From Fimenecus sp045593555 (lineage in GTDB: Bacteria > Bacillota > Clostridia > Oscillospirales > Acutalibacteraceae), in assembly GCA_045593555.1 (NCBI GenBank), contig JAZNWU010000009.1, positions 10,330-74,329 of the forward strand: a stretch of DNA of 64,000 bases. Reading direction: 5' to 3'. The notes under the pieces are model-generated. The model was not told the origin of the DNA. It made no database searches and saw nothing but the letters and a program-made list of their open reading frames with translations. Shown in pieces: positions 25,606 through 33,836 of this stretch (position 1 is the first letter of the stretch; each line of letters begins with the position of its first letter). The position numbers were made by a program, and so were the translations under genes.

Positions 25606-25809
25606 TTATTCAGTTTCTATATACACCATAATATCATCAACTTTGCATTGTAATATTCTGCATAAATCATCAATCGTAACTGTGCTTAATGGTTTGTTAT
25701 GTTTTAATCTATCTAATAAACTTCTGCTAACATTATAATCTTTTACAAGTTTGTATGTTGTTAAGTTTCTGTCCTTTAATGTTTTGTAAAAAGGTTCGTA
25801 TGAAATCAC
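25606..25809 (-). CDS. Small XRE-family helix-turn-helix regulator
   Basis: The 67-residue protein is almost only a Cro/C1-type DNA-binding domain. It has FYKTLKDRNLTTYKLVKD, then the recognition region YNVSRSLLDRLKHNKPLST and VTIDDLCRILQCKVDDIM, matching the short XRE type common in Firmicutes. The open frame begins with GTG at 25818, but that GTG is part of the ribosome site GAGGTGA. The GTG at 25809, five bases after it, is the likely start. It is transcribed away from a membrane-protein gene and shares a palindromic promoter region with it, so it probably represses itself and that gene. No ligand domain is present. Confidence 0.8.
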   Translation of the reverse strand: MISYEPFYKTLKDRNLTTYKLVKDYNVSRSLLDRLKHNKPLSTVTIDDLCRILQCKVDDIMVYIETE

Positions 25810-25850
25810 AATTATCACCTCTAATCAAATGTTAGAGTATTATCTTTTAA

Positions 25851-25879
25851 TTGACAATTGTCGATAAAACGAGTATAAT
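25851..25879 (+). promoter_or_regulatory. Promoter of the small membrane protein with palindromic operator
   Basis: Consensus TTGACA (25851-25856), 17-base spacer, TATAAT (25874-25879). The -35 overlaps a perfect 10-bp palindrome GACAATTGTC (25853-25862). On the minus strand TCGACA within the same palindrome, 16 bases and TAATAC can serve the HTH gene. One protein bound here would cover both -35 elements. Confidence 0.7.
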
Positions 25880-25912
25880 GTTTTTACAAAATATATTTAA
25901 GGGGTGTTTTCT

Positions 25913-26308
25913 ATGGAAAATGCGAAAAAAATTACTGTGGATAAATATAGTAAAGGAGTGCAATTTGTTTCGATTTTAGGAATAATTATCGGTGCTGTTA
26001 CAATTGGATTTGGTGCATTTTATTGTGGTGGCAGTCATTGGTATGCTACTGCGTGGGATGTTGAAGCAGCTTCATTCGGCGCGGATTTTTACACATACTT
26101 ATATGATGCTGTTTATTCAATTTCACAAAATATGTATACAATCTCCGGTGCTATTAATTATAATTCATCTATAATGGGATGTCTTATCATTTTTTTTGGT
26201 TGTTTTGAAATATTGCTTTTCAGTTTTTTTATAGCGAATAATAAGAAGAAAACTATAATCACAATTGAAGAAAATTCAGAAAAACCAATAAATATTGTAA
26301 ATAATTAA
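25913..26308 (+). CDS. Small membrane protein of unknown function, divergent from HTH regulator
   Basis: I do not recognise a named family. The 131-residue protein has two hydrophobic segments, ~19-42 (VSILGIIIGAVTIGFGAFYC) and ~88-110. An aromatic-rich loop of ~45 residues between them contains HWYATAWDVEAASFGADFYT, and the Lys-rich tail is polar. A hairpin topology with both ends inside and the loop outside is the simplest reading. AAGGGGTG precedes ATG 25913; the GTG at 25904 is in the ribosome site. It has one of the best consensus promoters in the window and a bidirectional terminator, so it is a single-gene unit controlled from the shared operator. Confidence 0.75.
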   Translation: MENAKKITVDKYSKGVQFVSILGIIIGAVTIGFGAFYCGGSHWYATAWDVEAASFGADFYTYLYDAVYSISQNMYTISGAINYNSSIMGCLIIFFGCFEILLFSFFIANNKKKTIITIEENSEKPINIVNN

Positions 26309-26340
26309 ATATTTCGTAATGATTTTTAACTCAATGAAAA

Positions 26341-26368
26341 ACTCCCTTGAAATTTCAAGGGAGTCATT
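26341..26368. terminator. Bidirectional terminator between membrane protein and ilvC
   Basis: A perfect 24-base palindrome (26341-26364, arms ACTCCCTTGAAA/TTTCAAGGGAGT) has AAAA before it and a short T-run after it. It serves both convergent genes. Confidence 0.85.
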
Positions 26369-26384
26369 TTATGTAATTTAAAAA

Positions 26385-27407
26385 TTAGTTATTGATAAAC
26401 TTATCTTCTTCGTTATTCCAGCTGTAAAGCTTTCTAACTTCTTCGCCAACTTTTTCTGCAGGATGTTCAGAAGCTAACTTTCTCATAGCCTTGAAATGAA
26501 CCTGACGACCTGCAGGTGACATATCAAGTAAGAATTCTTTAGCAAATGAACCGTCCTGAATGTCTGAAAGAATCTTCTTCATAGCCTTCTTTGTTTCATC
26601 AGTAATGATTTTTGGACCTGTGATGTAGTCACCGTATTCAGCAGTATTTGAAATTGAATATCTCATACCTGCAAAACCACTCTGATAAATAAGGTCAACA
26701 ATAAGCTTCATTTCGTGGATACATTCAAAGTAAGCGTTTCTTGGGTCATAACCTGCTTCGCAAAGTGTTTCAAAACCAGCCTGCATAAGAGCGCAAACAC
26801 CACCGCAAAGAACTGCCTGTTCACCGAAAAGGTCTGTTTCAGTTTCTGTTCTGAAGTCTGTTTCAAGAACACCTGCACGAGCACCACCGATAGCAAGTGC
26901 ATAAGCAAGAGCCTTATCAAGAGCCTTACCTGTAGCGTCCTGATGAACAGCAACAAGACAAGGAACACCTTTACCTGCCTGATATTCTGAACGAACTGTA
27001 TGACCAGGTCCCTTAGGAGCAATCATAGTAACGTCAACAAATGATGGAGGAGTGATACAACCGAAATGAACGTTGAAACCGTGAGCGAACATAAGCATAT
27101 CGCCCTCTTTAAGGTTTGGTTCAATATCCTTCTTATACATATCAGCCTGTAATTCATCGTTGATAAGAATCATGATGATATCAGCTTTCTTTGCAGCTTC
27201 AGCAGCTGTGAAAACCTCAAAGCCTTGCTTTTCAGCTTTTGCCCATGATTTACTGCCTTCGTAAAGACCGATAATAACATTACAACCCGATTCTTTTGCA
27301 TTAAGAGCGTGAGCGTGACCCTGGCTACCGTAACCGATAACAGCAATAGTCTTGCCATCCAATAAGCCTAAATTACAATCTTCCTGATAAAACATTCTCT
27401 GTGCCAT
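26385..27407 (-). CDS. ilvC: Ketol-acid reductoisomerase
   Basis: The 340-residue class I enzyme converts acetolactate to dihydroxyisovalerate with NADPH and Mg2+. The Rossmann motif is TIAVIGYGSQGHAHALN. Acidic metal ligands appear in TETDLFGEQAVLCGG and in the C-terminal knotted domain (ECIHEMKLIVDLIYQSG). Length is standard. ATG 27407 (MAQRMFYQEDC) has AGGAG upstream. The frame runs 18 codons further back to 27461, but that stretch is the promoter and operator region. The GntR-type regulator gene lies just upstream on the same strand. Confidence 0.96.
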   Translation of the reverse strand: MAQRMFYQEDCNLGLLDGKTIAVIGYGSQGHAHALNAKESGCNVIIGLYEGSKSWAKAEKQGFEVFTAAEAAKKADIIMILINDELQADMYKKDIEPNLKEGDMLMFAHGFNVHFGCITPPSFVDVTMIAPKGPGHTVRSEYQAGKGVPCLVAVHQDATGKALDKALAYALAIGGARAGVLETDFRTETETDLFGEQAVLCGGVCALMQAGFETLCEAGYDPRNAYFECIHEMKLIVDLIYQSGFAGMRYSISNTAEYGDYITGPKIITDETKKAMKKILSDIQDGSFAKEFLLDMSPAGRQVHFKAMRKLASEHPAEKVGEEVRKLYSWNNEEDKFINN

Positions 27408-27429
27408 AGTTTTTAATCTCCTAAAAAAA

Positions 27430-27469
27430 TATGTTGTTTGACATCTTGTTTGCGTTGTCATACAACATA
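27430..27469 (-). promoter_or_regulatory. Paired operator-like inverted repeats at the ilvC start site
   Basis: Inverted repeat arms of 14 bases match at 13 positions (27430-27443 and 27456-27469, 12-base spacer). Inside them are two short dyads, TTGT-CAT-ACAA (27455-27465) and TTGT-TTG-ACAT (27434-27444), centred 21 bp apart. They lie at and just after the expected transcript start. The TTGT-N3-ACAA form fits FadR-type GntR operators, and a FadR-type gene is adjacent. The same bases could also form an RNA hairpin in the leader. Confidence 0.6.
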
Positions 27470-27496
27470 TTATATATGATAATACAAATTTGTCAA
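27469..27496 (-). promoter_or_regulatory. ilvC promoter
   Basis: On the minus strand TTGACA (27491-27496), 16-base spacer, TATAAT (27469-27474). Expected start ~27462, inside the operator repeat. Confidence 0.7.
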
Positions 27497-27521
27497 TACT
27501 TTTTTGAAAATAATTTTAAAA

Positions 27522-28214
27522 TTAATCAAAATATATCTTTTCATTAAGTACAGCGTGGTGCAAATGAATAGTTAAAGCACTTTTTACACCGACAGAATCT
27601 CTGTTTTTAAGGAAATTCATAATCATTATGTGGTCCTTGTAAGCTTCTTCAGCAATTACATCAAGGTTGTAATTAAGCTCGATTGTTTTTTGAATTGTAT
27701 TCGTAAGAATAGGTAAGAAGTGACCTAAAAATTCGTTGTGGGATGCCTTAAGAATAGCACCGTGAAATGCACTTTCCGAGTCGATTCGTGCTTTTCCGCC
27801 CGGGTCTTTTTTGAGTTCTGCCTGACAGATTTCACCAAGTCGCAGAATTTCCTCAATTTCCTCGTCAGTAGCTCTCTTACAAGCAAGGGAAGCAGCCTCA
27901 GGCTCAAAAATCAGACGAGTTTCATATAAATCACGAAGCGTAACCTTTTTATTTAGAAAGTCATTTACATTAACATCCTGTGAATACTGGTCAATCTTTT
28001 CAGCAACATAAGTGCCTTTTCCTCGTTTAACTACAAGTACACCATTTGAAATAAGTGTTTTGATAGCCTCACGAAGGGTAGCACGGCTGACTCCTAACTC
28101 CTGTGAAAGCTCGTTTTCATTAGGCAATTTCTCACCGTAATTATATTTTTGCTCCTCAACAATCAATCTTTTGAGTGTATCAGCAACACGCTGTGATAAA
28201 TTTTCCTTTTGCAT
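27522..28214 (-). CDS. GntR-family (FadR/FCD type) transcriptional regulator
   Basis: The 230-residue protein has an N-terminal winged helix-turn-helix (~8-75: ENELSQELGVSRATLREAIKTL, then the wing KRGKGTYVAE). The all-helical FCD ligand domain (~90-225) contains acidic and His residues suited to metal and organic-acid binding, in FHGAILKASHNEFLGH, KDHIMIMNFLK and HLHHA. FCD regulators usually sense small carboxylic acids. The position 115 bases upstream of ilvC, with two matching dyads between, suggests control of ilvC and perhaps its own gene. The effector is unknown; a branched-chain pathway keto acid would be a guess. Confidence 0.88.
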   Translation of the reverse strand: MQKENLSQRVADTLKRLIVEEQKYNYGEKLPNENELSQELGVSRATLREAIKTLISNGVLVVKRGKGTYVAEKIDQYSQDVNVNDFLNKKVTLRDLYETRLIFEPEAASLACKRATDEEIEEILRLGEICQAELKKDPGGKARIDSESAFHGAILKASHNEFLGHFLPILTNTIQKTIELNYNLDVIAEEAYKDHIMIMNFLKNRDSVGVKSALTIHLHHAVLNEKIYFD

Positions 28215-28249
28215 ATTAAATCCTCGCTTTGAAGAAAAATAATGACACT

Positions 28250-28278
28250 ACTATACACCAAACAAATAAAAAATGCAA
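28250..28278 (-). promoter_or_regulatory. Promoter of the GntR regulator gene
   Basis: On the minus strand TTGCAT (28273-28278), 17-base spacer, TATAGT (28250-28255), about 35 bases before the ATG. Confidence 0.55.
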
Positions 28279-28292
28279 ATAGATTATAAAAA

Positions 28293-28327
28293 TTAAAACC
28301 CTTGTAATGAAAGAAACATTACAAGGG
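28293..28327 (-). terminator. Terminator of serC-serA
   Basis: An 11-bp stem CCCTTGTAATG/CATTACAAGGG (28299-28309, 28317-28327), followed on the minus strand by TTTTAATTTTT, 19 bases after the serA stop. Confidence 0.85.
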
Positions 28328-28346
28328 CTTACCTTATATTGCTTAA

Positions 28347-29510
28347 TTATTTAATTACTCTTATACGAATAATTCCGTTAATTTTCTTTAATGCTTCAAG
28401 TGATTCAGGAGATGCACCTGTGTCTGAATCAATAACAGTATAAGCATATTCGCCTTTAGATTTATTTACCATATTGTCAATGTTAACTTCTTCATTAGCC
28501 AAAGCAGATGTGATTTTACTAACAATACCGGAAATATTCTTATGCATAATTGTGATTCTGTGTTTCTCACATTTGCCGATTGAAACAGCAGGGTAGTTAA
28601 CAGAGTTTACAATGCTACCGTTTTCAAGGTAGTCAGCAACCTGGTCAACTGCCATCATTGCACAGTTGTCTTCTGATTCAGGAGTTGAAGCACCGAGATG
28701 AGGAATAGCAATAACACCTGTTGCGCCGATAACTGCATCATTAGGGAAGTCAGTTACATAACATGCAACTTTTCCGTTTTCAAGAGCAGCAAGAATACTG
28801 TCAGTATCAACAAGCTCACCACGAGCAAAGTTGAGGATTCTCACTTCGTCCTTCATTGTTGCAATTGTGTCAGCATTGATAAGTCCTCTTGTGCTGTCGT
28901 TAAGAGGTAAATGAAGAGTGATGTAATCACTTTCAGCATAGATAGTGTTAAGGTTGTCTGTAAGCTTAACATGATGATTAAGTGTGATACTCTGTGCAAC
29001 TGAAAGGTATGGGTCATAACCGATAACTTTCATTCCAAGTGCTGCAGCAGCATTAGCAACAAGAATACCAATAGCACCAAGACCGATTACACCAAGAGTC
29101 TTACCCTTGATTTCAGGACCTGCAAAAGCACTCTTACCTTTTTCAACATCCTTTGGAACTGTGTCGCCGTTACCCTTTAATGTTTTTGCCCAATCAATTG
29201 CAGGAATAATCTTTCTTGATGAAAGTAAAAGACCTGTAAGAACGAGTTCCTTAACAGCGTTAGCATTAGCACCAGGAGTATTGAATACTACAATACCTGC
29301 TTCACTGCATTTGTCAATTGGAATATTGTTGACACCTGCACCGGCTCTTGCAATTGCAAGAGTATTTGCATCAAATTCCATATCGTGCATTGATGCTGAA
29401 CGAACAAGAATTGCATCAGGATTCTTAGCATCAGTAGCACAAGTATAATTATCACTGAAACGGCAAAGACCTGTTTCAGAAATTTTATTTAAAGTTAAAA
29501 TGTTATACAT
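28347..29510 (-). CDS. serA: D-3-phosphoglycerate dehydrogenase
   Basis: The 387-residue enzyme oxidises 3-phosphoglycerate with NAD, the first step of serine synthesis. It has the D-isomer 2-hydroxyacid dehydrogenase fold, with NAD motif TLGVIGLGAIGILVANAA, an Arg in NFARGELVD, Asp/Glu and the HLGASTPESEDN catalytic His. A C-terminal ACT domain (~315-387, HRITIMHKNISGIVSKI) is likely the serine-sensing part. It lacks the ~150-residue intervening domain of longer SerA forms. It starts 12 bases after serC with AAGGAG in the gap, so the two are one operon. Confidence 0.93.
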   Translation of the reverse strand: MYNILTLNKISETGLCRFSDNYTCATDAKNPDAILVRSASMHDMEFDANTLAIARAGAGVNNIPIDKCSEAGIVVFNTPGANANAVKELVLTGLLLSSRKIIPAIDWAKTLKGNGDTVPKDVEKGKSAFAGPEIKGKTLGVIGLGAIGILVANAAAALGMKVIGYDPYLSVAQSITLNHHVKLTDNLNTIYAESDYITLHLPLNDSTRGLINADTIATMKDEVRILNFARGELVDTDSILAALENGKVACYVTDFPNDAVIGATGVIAIPHLGASTPESEDNCAMMAVDQVADYLENGSIVNSVNYPAVSIGKCEKHRITIMHKNISGIVSKITSALANEEVNIDNMVNKSKGEYAYTVIDSDTGASPESLEALKKINGIIRIRVIK

Positions 29511-29522
29511 AATAGTTTCTCC

Positions 29523-30605
29523 TTATGAATTTGCTTTTTCAAATTCAGCCATAAACTCAACAAGCTTTTCAACACCTTCAACAGGCATAGCGTTGTAAAT
29601 TGAAGCTCTCATACCACCAACTGAACGGTGACCCTTAAGGTTTACAAAACCTGCTTCAGTTGCTTCCTTAATAAACTTTGCATTAAGGTCTTCACTGTCA
29701 GTAACAAATGGAACATTCATAAGTGAACGGTCTTCAGGAACAACTGTACCCTTGAACATCTTGCTGTTATCAAGGAAATCATAGAGAATCTTTGCTTTCT
29801 TTTCGTTTCTTTCCTTAATAGCAGGGAGTCCACCCATATCCTTAAGCCATTCAAGAACAAGCTTACAAATATAGATTGTATAGCAAGGTGGTGTGTTGTA
29901 AAGAGAATCGTTGTCAGCCATAATCTGATAGTTGAGCATTGTTGGTGTAATATCTCTTGCATTGCCGAGCATATCCTCACGGATAATACAGATTGTAAGA
30001 CCCGCAGGAGCAACATTCTTCTGTGCACCACCGTAAACCATTGCAAACTTTGAAACATCAATTGGCTCTGAAAGGAAGCATGATGAAATATCTGCAATAA
30101 GTGGAACATCACCTGTATCAGGAAGCTCATGATAAACTGTACCGTAAATTGTATTGTTCATACAAATATAGAAATAGTCAGCATCCTTTGTAAATTCGTT
30201 CTTATCAAGCTTTGGAATGTATGAGAATGTCTTATCAGCTGAAGATGCAACTGCTTTACATTCACCGTATTTCTGTGCTTCCTGATAAGCTTTCTTTGCC
30301 CACTGACCTGTGATAACAAAGTCAGCCTTACCATTTTTATTCATAAAGTTAAGAGGGATAGCTGCAAACTGTGTTGAAGCACCACCCTGTAAGAATAACA
30401 CCTTATAATTATCAGGAATATTCATAAGTTCACGAAGAAGCTGTTCAGCACCCTTGATAATTGAGTCATAAACCTTTGAACGGTGACTCATTTCCATAAC
30501 TGACTGTCCGCTTCCTTCATAATCGAGCATTTCTGCAGCTGCCTTTTTCAATACTTCTTCAGGGAGCATTGAAGGACCTGCTGAAAAATTATAAACTCTT
30601 GCCAT
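29523..30605 (-). CDS. serC: Phosphoserine aminotransferase
   Basis: The 360-residue PLP enzyme makes phosphoserine from 3-phosphohydroxypyruvate and glutamate. Family signatures are the start RVYNFSAGPSMLPEEVL, EMSHRSKVYDSII, FLQGGASTQFAAIPLN and the PLP-lysine region VYGGAQKNVAPAG. Length matches the family. AGGAGGTTTT... lies just before the ATG at 30605. It is first in the serC-serA operon. No serB phosphatase is in the window. Confidence 0.96.
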   Translation of the reverse strand: MARVYNFSAGPSMLPEEVLKKAAAEMLDYEGSGQSVMEMSHRSKVYDSIIKGAEQLLRELMNIPDNYKVLFLQGGASTQFAAIPLNFMNKNGKADFVITGQWAKKAYQEAQKYGECKAVASSADKTFSYIPKLDKNEFTKDADYFYICMNNTIYGTVYHELPDTGDVPLIADISSCFLSEPIDVSKFAMVYGGAQKNVAPAGLTICIIREDMLGNARDITPTMLNYQIMADNDSLYNTPPCYTIYICKLVLEWLKDMGGLPAIKERNEKKAKILYDFLDNSKMFKGTVVPEDRSLMNVPFVTDSEDLNAKFIKEATEAGFVNLKGHRSVGGMRASIYNAMPVEGVEKLVEFMAEFEKANS

Positions 30606-30671
30606 AATAAAAAACCTCCAAAAAAGTTAAATTTACATAATTGTTTTGTTAAAAATTAAAACATTGGACAA

Positions 30672-30710
30672 ATTATACCAAAGTAAATATATAAAAGTCA
30701 ATAGATTGAC
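30672..30710 (-). promoter_or_regulatory. serC promoter with inverted repeat over the -35
   Basis: On the minus strand TTGACT (30696-30701), 18-base spacer, TATAAT (30672-30677). Six-bp arms GTCAAT/ATTGAC with a 2-base centre (30697-30710) cover the -35 and could be an operator. Confidence 0.6.
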
Positions 30711-30821
30711 AACAAAATAACAAACTTTTCTTTAAAAATATTTATTTCACTCCATAACTTACAAATATTTTTAACAATCTTTTGAAAAAATGACTAATTT
30801 TTAAATTTTTTATAGTATTTC

Positions 30822-30850
30822 TTGCAGTAATTTGTATTTTATTATATAAT
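30822..30850 (+). promoter_or_regulatory. lon promoter
   Basis: TTGCAG (30822-30827), 17-base spacer, TATAAT (30845-30850), 33 bases before the ATG. No CIRCE-type heat-shock repeat is seen. Confidence 0.65.
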
Positions 30851-30882
30851 ATTAGTCCATAATAGGAGTGATATATTCAAAA

Positions 30883-33234
30883 ATGGAAAACACTAATAAA
30901 TTATTTAATGAATTTAACGAAAAATCTTTTTCAATGCCAATGGTAGCATTACGTGGACTTGTGGTTTTTCCTGAAATGACATTACATTTTGATGTTGGCA
31001 GACCAAAGTCAGTAAAAGCAGTCAGAAGTGCTATGGAAAGGAAAACAAATATTTTTCTTGCAACTCAGATGGACCTTGAATGTGACGACCCGAGATATGA
31101 CGATATTTATCGTTCAGGCGTTGTTTGTGAAATCAAGCAGGTTATGAAGTTACCGGGTACTGACACTCTTCGTGTTGTTGTCTATGGACTTTATCGTGCA
31201 GAGCTTTTACATATCAATTCGGCAAATCCCTTTTTATCTGCAATTGTCCGTCGTATTGAAACTGAAAAGGTGAGCCCTGAAAATGCTAAATATGAGGAAG
31301 CACTTGTCCGTAATCTTGTTGGAATTTTTGAGGAATATGCATATTTTGTTCCAAAACTTCCATCAGATATTGTTATCGGAGTTTCTGTTCGTAAAGAAGC
31401 AGGGGAAATAACAGACTATATTCTTTCAAATATTCCACTTGACTATGCTATTAAACAAAGTCTTCTTGATGAGTTGAATCCTCTTAAACGAGCAGAGTCA
31501 CTTTGTTTAATTCTTAAAAGAGAAATTGAGCTTTTGACTATTGAAGAAGAAATCAACGAAAAAGTTCAGGAACAAATGGAAGAAAATCAGCGTGAATATT
31601 ATCTTCGTGAGCAGATTAAGGCTATTTCCGAGGAGCTTAACGAAGGTGACGGTGCAATTTCTGAAACTGAAGAATATAAGGAACAAATCCGTGCAATAGG
31701 GTTCTCCGAAGATACTGAAAGAAAGCTTCTTCGTGAATGTGACAGACTTATGAAAATGCAGTCATCAAGTCCTGAATCAGCAGTTATAAGAAATTATCTT
31801 GATAAGGTGATTTCTCTTCCTTGGGGATATTATACGGAAGAAAATTTAGATATAGAACACGCACAAAAGGTGCTTGATGATGACCATTACGGACTCCAAG
31901 ATGTTAAAGAACGAATTATCGAATTTCTTGCAGTCAGAAAAATTAATCCTGATGTAAAAGGGCAGATTATCTGTCTTGCAGGACCTCCGGGTGTGGGTAA
32001 AACATCAATTGCCCGTTCACTTGCAAATGCAATCGGCAGAAGTTATGCTCGAATTTCCCTTGGTGGTGTCCGTGACGAGGCTGATATTCGAGGTCACAGA
32101 AAAACTTATATCGGTTCAATGCCCGGTAGAATTATTGAAGCAATAGAGTCAGCAAAAAGCTCAAATCCGCTTATTCTTCTTGATGAGGTTGATAAGTTAG
32201 GTTCTGACCATCGTGGTGACCCGTCATCAGCACTTCTTGAAGTCCTTGACGCAGAGCAGAATAACTCATTCGTTGACCATTATCTTGAAATTCCTTATGA
32301 TTTGAGTAAGGTTTTATTTGTAACAACTGCAAATGATAAGAGCAGAATCCCTGCACCTTTACTTGACAGAATGGAAATCATTGATATTCCGGGATATACT
32401 TATGAGGAAAAATTTAATATTGCAAAAAGGCATCTCGTTCCAAAGCAGATAACTGCAAATGGTCTTAAAAAGTCTTATGTTAAGTTTTCTGACAAAGCAC
32501 TTAAGGCAATAATCAGTGGTTACACTAAAGAAGCAGGTGTCCGTGTTCTTGAACGAACAATTGCAAAGGTGCTCCGAAAGATTGCAGTCCGGTATGCAAA
32601 GGGCTTTGACGGTAAAATTACAGTTAAGGATACGGAGCTTGAAGCATATTTAGGTCCTGTAAAATTCAAGCCTGACGAAAGTTCAAAGATTGACCAGATT
32701 GGTGTGGTAAACGGACTTGCATACACATCCGTTGGCGGAACAATGCTTACTGTTGAGGTTGCAGTTATGGATGGTAAAGGCAACATTGAACTTACAGGTT
32801 CACTCGGCGATGTTATTAAGGAATCTGCAAAAGCAGCAATCAGTTACATAAGAATGAATGGTGATAAATACAGAATTGATAAGGATTTTTATCAGAACAA
32901 GGATATTCACATTCATTTTCCTGAAGGTGCTGTGCCGAAGGATGGCCCATCAGCAGGTGTGACAATCTTTACAGCACTTGTTTCTGCATTGTCAGGATGT
33001 AAGGTTAAATCAAGCGTTGCTATGACAGGTGAAATCACTGTTACAGGTCGTATTCTTCCAATAGGTGGACTTCGTGAAAAGACAATGGCAGCTTTCGTTG
33101 AGGGAATTAAGACAGTTGTTGTTCCTGAAGCAAACAGAAGTGACCTTGAGAAAATTGACCCAAAAGTAAAAGAAAATATCAACTTTGTTTTTGCAAAAAC
33201 AGGTGACGATGTACTTAAAGTCGCACTTGTTTAA
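30883..33234 (+). CDS. lon: ATP-dependent protease Lon
   Basis: The 783-residue cytoplasmic serine protease removes misfolded and regulatory proteins. It has the LON substrate domain (~15-205, MPMVALRGLVVFPEMTLHFD) and a coiled-coil region. The AAA+ module carries GPPGVGKTS and the Walker B region LILLDEVDKLG. The protease domain has catalytic Ser in PKDGPSAGV and Lys in GGLREK. ATG 30883 is used: AGGAGTGA lies upstream, and the GTG at 30868 is part of that site. It is followed 12 bases later by ysxC, a conserved lon-ysxC pairing. Confidence 0.97.
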   Translation: MENTNKLFNEFNEKSFSMPMVALRGLVVFPEMTLHFDVGRPKSVKAVRSAMERKTNIFLATQMDLECDDPRYDDIYRSGVVCEIKQVMKLPGTDTLRVVVYGLYRAELLHINSANPFLSAIVRRIETEKVSPENAKYEEALVRNLVGIFEEYAYFVPKLPSDIVIGVSVRKEAGEITDYILSNIPLDYAIKQSLLDELNPLKRAESLCLILKREIELLTIEEEINEKVQEQMEENQREYYLREQIKAISEELNEGDGAISETEEYKEQIRAIGFSEDTERKLLRECDRLMKMQSSSPESAVIRNYLDKVISLPWGYYTEENLDIEHAQKVLDDDHYGLQDVKERIIEFLAVRKINPDVKGQIICLAGPPGVGKTSIARSLANAIGRSYARISLGGVRDEADIRGHRKTYIGSMPGRIIEAIESAKSSNPLILLDEVDKLGSDHRGDPSSALLEVLDAEQNNSFVDHYLEIPYDLSKVLFVTTANDKSRIPAPLLDRMEIIDIPGYTYEEKFNIAKRHLVPKQITANGLKKSYVKFSDKALKAIISGYTKEAGVRVLERTIAKVLRKIAVRYAKGFDGKITVKDTELEAYLGPVKFKPDESSKIDQIGVVNGLAYTSVGGTMLTVEVAVMDGKGNIELTGSLGDVIKESAKAAISYIRMNGDKYRIDKDFYQNKDIHIHFPEGAVPKDGPSAGVTIFTALVSALSGCKVKSSVAMTGEITVTGRILPIGGLREKTMAAFVEGIKTVVVPEANRSDLEKIDPKVKENINFVFAKTGDDVLKVALV

Positions 33235-33246
33235 AAAGGAGAGTTT

Positions 33247-33834
33247 ATGAGATACGATAAAGCAGAATTTAAAGCAGCTTATGGCACATTCGGTCAGTTA
33301 CCTGACTCTGATTTGCCTGAAATCGCTTTTGCAGGTCGTTCAAATGTTGGTAAGAGTTCATTACTCAACAAATTGTTTCAACGAAAAAACCTTGCAAGAG
33401 TAAGCTCTGTTCCCGGTAAAACAATCACAATAAATTTTTATCAGGTTGATGAATACAATTTTGTGGATTTGCCGGGTTATGGATACGCTAAAGTTGCCAA
33501 AACTGAAAAAGAACGCTGGGCAGAAATGATGGAAGGTTATTTCAATTCTGACCGTAACATCAAACTTGTTGTACAGCTTGTTGATATGCGACATCCGCCA
33601 ACAAAGGACGACCTTATGATGATGGAGTTTTTACAGGCAAATGGTTATGAGTTTATCGTTGTTATGACAAAGAGTGATAAACTAAAAAAGAAGAAAGATT
33701 ACACGGCAAGACTTGATGGTTCAAAGCAAGAAATGAGCTTTGTGCCACCTGAAAGACTTATTCCTTTCTCCTCTGAAAACGGAGAAGGACTTGAAACAGT
33801 AAAAAAATATATTGAACAATATTTAGGAGAATAA
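33247..33834 (+). CDS. ysxC: Ribosome biogenesis GTPase YsxC/EngB
   Basis: The 195-residue protein is the small GTPase needed for late 50S subunit assembly. G motifs are in order: G1 GRSNVGKSS, G2 region SSVPGKTITINFY, G3 DLPGYGYAKV, G4 TKSDK and G5 SSENGEG. Length is typical. AAAGGAGAG precedes the ATG. It sits between lon and lysA with 2 bases to the next gene, so the three are likely cotranscribed. Confidence 0.95.
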   Translation: MRYDKAEFKAAYGTFGQLPDSDLPEIAFAGRSNVGKSSLLNKLFQRKNLARVSSVPGKTITINFYQVDEYNFVDLPGYGYAKVAKTEKERWAEMMEGYFNSDRNIKLVVQLVDMRHPPTKDDLMMMEFLQANGYEFIVVMTKSDKLKKKKDYTARLDGSKQEMSFVPPERLIPFSSENGEGLETVKKYIEQYLGE

Positions 33835-33836
33835 AA

